Assembly (NCBI RefSeq): GCF_900108175.1
Contig: NZ_FNVO01000018.1
Span: forward strand, 62,001-126,000
Length of the DNA: 64,000 bases
From: Thermomonospora echinospora
Lineage (GTDB): Bacteria; Actinomycetota; Actinomycetes; Streptosporangiales; Streptosporangiaceae
Direction of reading: 5' to 3'
Below are positions 61,078 through 64,000 of this stretch, in pieces. Both the position numbers and the translations under genes were made by a program. Within the stretch, counting starts at the first letter, position 1. Each line of letters opens with the position of its first letter. Below the pieces are notes generated by a model. That model ran no database searches. It saw nothing but the letters and a program-made list of their open reading frames with translations, and was not told where the DNA came from.

Positions 61078-62811
61078 ATGGTGGGACGTGCGCGGCCGGC
61101 GGCCGTGTCCTCGGCGGCTCTGGCGGGCCTGCTCGTCGCCGGTCCGCTGCTGTTCGCCGCGCCGGCGGCCGCCGGAACGCCGCAGAACCTGGCCTCGGGA
61201 CGGGTCCTCAGCGACGAGGTCACCCTGACGGTCGGCCCGGACGGCGTGGCGCACGCCAAGGAGACCATCGTCTACGAGTTCGCCGGCGGACGCGGGTTCG
61301 ACCGGTACTTCGTCACCCGCGCCCGCGACAGCGACACCCGCGACCGCGTCTACCAGGTCACCGGCGTCCGCGCGGCCAGCCCCGACAACGGCCCGACCGG
61401 CGTGACCACCACCACCCAGGGCGACCGCACCCTGGTCAAGGTCACCGGCGACGCACCGCTCAACGGGCGGCGCACCGTGACGCTGGAGTACGACGTGCGC
61501 GGCACGATCACCCCGCTGGGCGCCCTGGAGGAGCTGCGCTGGCCCGCGATCGGCGGCTGGCGGGTGCCGGTCGACTCCGCCAGGGCCACCGTCACCGGCG
61601 GCGCGGTGATCCGTAACATCAACTGCTTCGCCGGGCCGACGACCAGCGCGATCGGCTGCGCCCAGTTCTTCACCGACGACCACACCCGCACCCGGGGGGT
61701 GTTCACCCAGCGCAACATGCTGCCGGGCGACCACCTGACCGTGGTCGTGGGCTATCCGGCAGGCACCACCAAGGCGCAGCCGCTGTACGAGCAGCGCCGC
61801 ACGCTGGCCACCGCGTTCTCCGTCAACGGCGTCACCGTGGGAGCGCTGGCCGCCCTGCTGGCACTGCTGCTCGGCGGGTTCGGCCTGCTGTACCTGCTGC
61901 GCGGACGGGACGCCCGCGCGGTCGGCAGGCACGCCGCCGAGGGCGACCGGCCGGCCGTGGACGGTGACGGGTTCGCCCCGCCGGACGGGGTGCGGCCCGG
62001 CCAGATCGGCACCCTGATCGACGAGCAGGCCGACGTCATCGACGTCACCGCCACCATCGTCGACCTGGCGGTCCGCGCCTACCTGCTGATCGAGGAGGAG
62101 GACCGGGCGGTCACCGGCCGCACCGACTGGACGCTGCGCAGGCTGCCGCGGCCGGTCGACGACCTGCTGCCCTACGAGCGGCTGCTGCTGGACGCGCTGT
62201 TCCACGAGCGCGACCAGGTCAAGCTGTCGGAGCTGGGCGGCACGTTCGCGACCCAGCTCGCCGAGGTCCGCTCGGCGATGTACGACGACGTGGTCAAGCA
62301 GGGCTGGTTCGCCCGCCGCCCGGACACCGTGCGCAGCCGCTGGTCCACCGCGGGCATCGTGCTGGCCGTGCTCGGCGTGGCCGGCACGGTGGCCCTGGCG
62401 GTCTTCACCGATCTGGCGCTGCTCGGGCTGGCCGTGATCGTCGGCGGCGCGGCGCTGGCGGTGGGCGGCCAGTACATGCCCGCCAAGACCGCCCGCGGCG
62501 CCACCGTGCTGGCGCACACCATCGGGTTCCGGGCCCATCTGGCGCGCGGCCAGGCCCCCGAGGGCGTCGAGGGGCCGCAGCGCATCGCGCTGTTCTCCCG
62601 CTACCTGCCGTACGCGGTGGTGTTCGACCTGGTCGGCAAGTGGGCCAAGACGGTCGAGGACGCCGGGGAACAGGCCGAGGGCGCCGACAACCTCTACTGG
62701 TACGAGGGCCCGGCCGAGTGGGACCTGTCGAAGTTCGCCGAGTCCATGCGCACCTTCACCCTCGCCACCTCCGGCGCCATCTCCCAGGCCCGGCAGTTCC
62801 GCAGCCTCTGA
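61078..62811 (+). CDS. DUF2207-domain membrane protein
   Basis: A 577-residue protein. A signal peptide (about 1-33, AALAGLLVAGPLLFAAPAAAG) precedes an extracytoplasmic beta-rich DUF2207 domain (about 40-235), with VYEFAGGRGFDRYFVTR. A helix at about 250-275 leads to a cytoplasmic part with VDLAVRAYLLIEEED and LLPYERLLLDALF, two further helices near 425-465, and a C-terminal domain. The ATG at 61078 has no ribosome site, but TACGAT (61064-61069) stands 8 bases before it, so a leaderless start is likely. Function unknown. Confidence 0.88.
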   Translation: MVGRARPAAVSSAALAGLLVAGPLLFAAPAAAGTPQNLASGRVLSDEVTLTVGPDGVAHAKETIVYEFAGGRGFDRYFVTRARDSDTRDRVYQVTGVRAASPDNGPTGVTTTTQGDRTLVKVTGDAPLNGRRTVTLEYDVRGTITPLGALEELRWPAIGGWRVPVDSARATVTGGAVIRNINCFAGPTTSAIGCAQFFTDDHTRTRGVFTQRNMLPGDHLTVVVGYPAGTTKAQPLYEQRRTLATAFSVNGVTVGALAALLALLLGGFGLLYLLRGRDARAVGRHAAEGDRPAVDGDGFAPPDGVRPGQIGTLIDEQADVIDVTATIVDLAVRAYLLIEEEDRAVTGRTDWTLRRLPRPVDDLLPYERLLLDALFHERDQVKLSELGGTFATQLAEVRSAMYDDVVKQGWFARRPDTVRSRWSTAGIVLAVLGVAGTVALAVFTDLALLGLAVIVGGAALAVGGQYMPAKTARGATVLAHTIGFRAHLARGQAPEGVEGPQRIALFSRYLPYAVVFDLVGKWAKTVEDAGEQAEGADNLYWYEGPAEWDLSKFAESMRTFTLATSGAISQARQFRSL

Positions 62812-62881
62812 CCGACCCTGTGACGCGGCACTCGCGTTGAAGCCCTTTTACCGGGTAGGGGCGGGGGCGGAGGTGGATCAC

Positions 62882-63133
62882 ATGGTGATCATGACCGTGC
62901 GTCTCGGCGACAACTACTGGCTCTGGCTCGCCCCGATCCTGCTGGGGCTGGCGCTCGTCACCTGGCTGCTGCTGACGTTGCGCGCGGCGCGCAGGCGGGT
63001 ACCGCATCCCGAGAAGCTGCCGGGCGGCTCCCCGCACCGCGGGCCCATCCAGGGCGGCACCTTCGAGGGCGATCCAGGGCAGCGTAACCCCGGCGAGGGC
63101 AGCTATGACGACAGGAGCGCCGAGCGGCCCTGA
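62882..63133 (+). CDS. Small single-pass membrane protein, unknown function
   Basis: 83 residues: one helix near the N-terminus (about 12-33; WLWLAPILLGLALVTWLLL), a basic flank (RAARRRVPHPEK), and a Gly/Pro/Asp-rich hydrophilic tail. GGAGGTG before ATG 62882 sets the start; a TTG 45 bases upstream is less likely. No family recognised. Confidence 0.7.
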   Translation: MVIMTVRLGDNYWLWLAPILLGLALVTWLLLTLRAARRRVPHPEKLPGGSPHRGPIQGGTFEGDPGQRNPGEGSYDDRSAERP

Positions 63134-63220
63134 CCCGTCACCGCGGCGGCGCCGCCAGGCACCGCGAGGAGGATGGCGGCGTACCTGACCGCGCCGGCCG
63201 CCTCCTCCCCGCCGTGGGGC

Positions 63221-64000
63221 TCACCGCTGCGGCAGCGCGGCGAGGAAGGAGGGGGCGGCGCGGACCGTGCCGACCACCTCCTCGCCGCCGTGCACCGGGA
63301 GGGCGGCCAGCTCGTCCAGTTCCGGCCCGCCGTCCACGCCCAGGGCGCGCAGCAGCGCGACGGTGACCGGGGTGCGGGCCCGCATGGCACCGTCGTCGAT
63401 CTTGACCGCTCCGGCCCGGCCGTCGGGCAGCGCGAACGCGTCCACCCCCTCGGCCCCGCACTTGACCAGCAGGCCCGGCACCGCGTCCATCAGCCGCCGC
63501 TCCTCGCGCCGGGTGCCCGAGGTCCACTCCGGATACGCCCGCATCGCGTCGGCCAGCCGCCGTTCCGGGCTGCCGGGCGGCGCCGTCACCAGCGCGCGGA
63601 ACGCCCGTGCGACCCCCGTCGCCGAGACCGCGAACACCGGCGCACCACAGCCGTCCACCCCGGTGACGGCGGGCCGCTCGCCGGTCAGGTCGGCGACCGC
63701 CTCCCGGACGGCCTGCTGCAACGGGTGGTCGAACGCCCGGTAAGAGCCGGTCGGCCAGTCGTTGCGCACGCAGGTGGCCAGCATCGCCGCATGCTTGCCC
63801 GAGCAGTTCATCCGCAGCCGCGACCTGGTCCCGCCCGCCCTGGCCACCTCGGCCATGACGGCCGGCTCCAGCGGCCAGGACGCCGGGCAGCGCAGCGCCT
63901 CGGCGGTCAGCCCGGCCCCGGCCAGGATCTTCTCCACGCCTTCGACGTGGAAGTCCTCCCCGGAGTGGCTGGCGGCGGCCAGCGCCAGCAGTTCGTCGGC
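63221..64000 (-). CDS. L-asparaginase II family protein (5' end outside window)
   Basis: The visible 259 residues are the C-terminal part of the COG4448-type asparaginase common in actinobacteria. Seen are AAASHSGEDFHVEGVEKIL at the right edge, RLRMNCSGKHAAMLATCVRN, VTGVDGCGAPVFAVS, and the catalytic-type MDAVPGLLVKCGAEGVDAFAL. It would hydrolyse asparagine to aspartate and ammonia in the cytoplasm. The start lies beyond base 64000. Confidence 0.92.
   Translation of the reverse strand, partial: ADELLALAAASHSGEDFHVEGVEKILAGAGLTAEALRCPASWPLEPAVMAEVARAGGTRSRLRMNCSGKHAAMLATCVRNDWPTGSYRAFDHPLQQAVREAVADLTGERPAVTGVDGCGAPVFAVSATGVARAFRALVTAPPGSPERRLADAMRAYPEWTSGTRREERRLMDAVPGLLVKCGAEGVDAFALPDGRAGAVKIDDGAMRARTPVTVALLRALGVDGGPELDELAALPVHGGEEVVGTVRAAPSFLAALPQR

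Overview
The window is 64 kb of very GC-rich chromosomal DNA from an actinobacterium. The signs are many GTG/TTG starts, ATGA/GTGA gene overlaps, leaderless promoters, the mycothiol gene mshA, CarD, SenX3-RegX3-PhoU, and a DUF5753-type XRE regulator. Gene content looks most like a filamentous Streptosporangiales member (an Actinomadura/Thermomonospora type); that placement is inference. Several blocks keep the order of the Mycobacterium tuberculosis chromosome: SDR / mshA / YbjN / gpmA / (phoU) / senX3 / regX3; XRE regulator / hbhA / DUF2516; and carD / ispF / cysS / rlmB. No rRNA, tRNA, CRISPR, prophage or intact insertion sequence was recognised.

Layout. 0-8 kb: end of a DrrAB-type ABC exporter, a large AAA+ ATPase, an XRE regulator, recQ, and a collapsed SMR-pump/TetR pair. 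8-13.4 kb: hydroxyacid-oxoacid transhydrogenase plus a YdiJ-type FAD/Fe-S D-2-hydroxyacid dehydrogenase and a GntR/FCD regulator, read here as a 4-hydroxybutyrate oxidation unit. 13.4-18.4 kb: accessory island with a membrane-anchored, catalytically dead M4-peptidase homologue, an HTH-UTRA repressor with two palindromic operators on a divergent promoter, a three-gene overlapping operon ending in a hydroxymethylbilane synthase paralogue, and a P-loop kinase-like protein. 18.4-28 kb: rlmB and cysS, then an inserted block (DUF6585, DUF2637 protein with a repetitive tail, an unknown protein coupled to fumarylacetoacetase, a CBS protein, and a pseudogene scrap), then ispF and carD with no ispD between them.

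28-38 kb: envelope proteins, the RegX3-SenX3/PhoU phosphate system with a clear four-unit PHO box, gpmA, YbjN, mshA, an SDR and a methyltransferase. 38-44 kb: an acyl-CoA synthetase/TIGR03084 pair, a macrodomain protein, an epimerase, and a LigB-type dioxygenase back to back with a MarR regulator. 44-48 kb: BlaI/M56-peptidase pair divergent from cytochrome bd oxidase cydAB, whose apparently leaderless promoter is covered by three BlaI-like palindromes. 48-52 kb: a Ser/Thr kinase with TPR-like and Sel1-like repeats, and a LCMT-type methyltransferase. 52 kb: a small secreted Trp/Asp/Phe-rich repeat protein with a structured leader and a strong terminator, the most unusual small gene here. 53-57 kb: an ArsR-SRPBCC fusion with paired operators, a VOC protein, and an MmpL exporter with a divergent TetR. 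57-64 kb: SGNH lipoprotein, DUF2516/HbhA/XRE block, a YpfJ-type zinc peptidase, a DUF2207 protein, a small membrane protein and the C-terminal part of an asparaginase.

All family calls are by eye from motifs and remembered family features; no database search was run.
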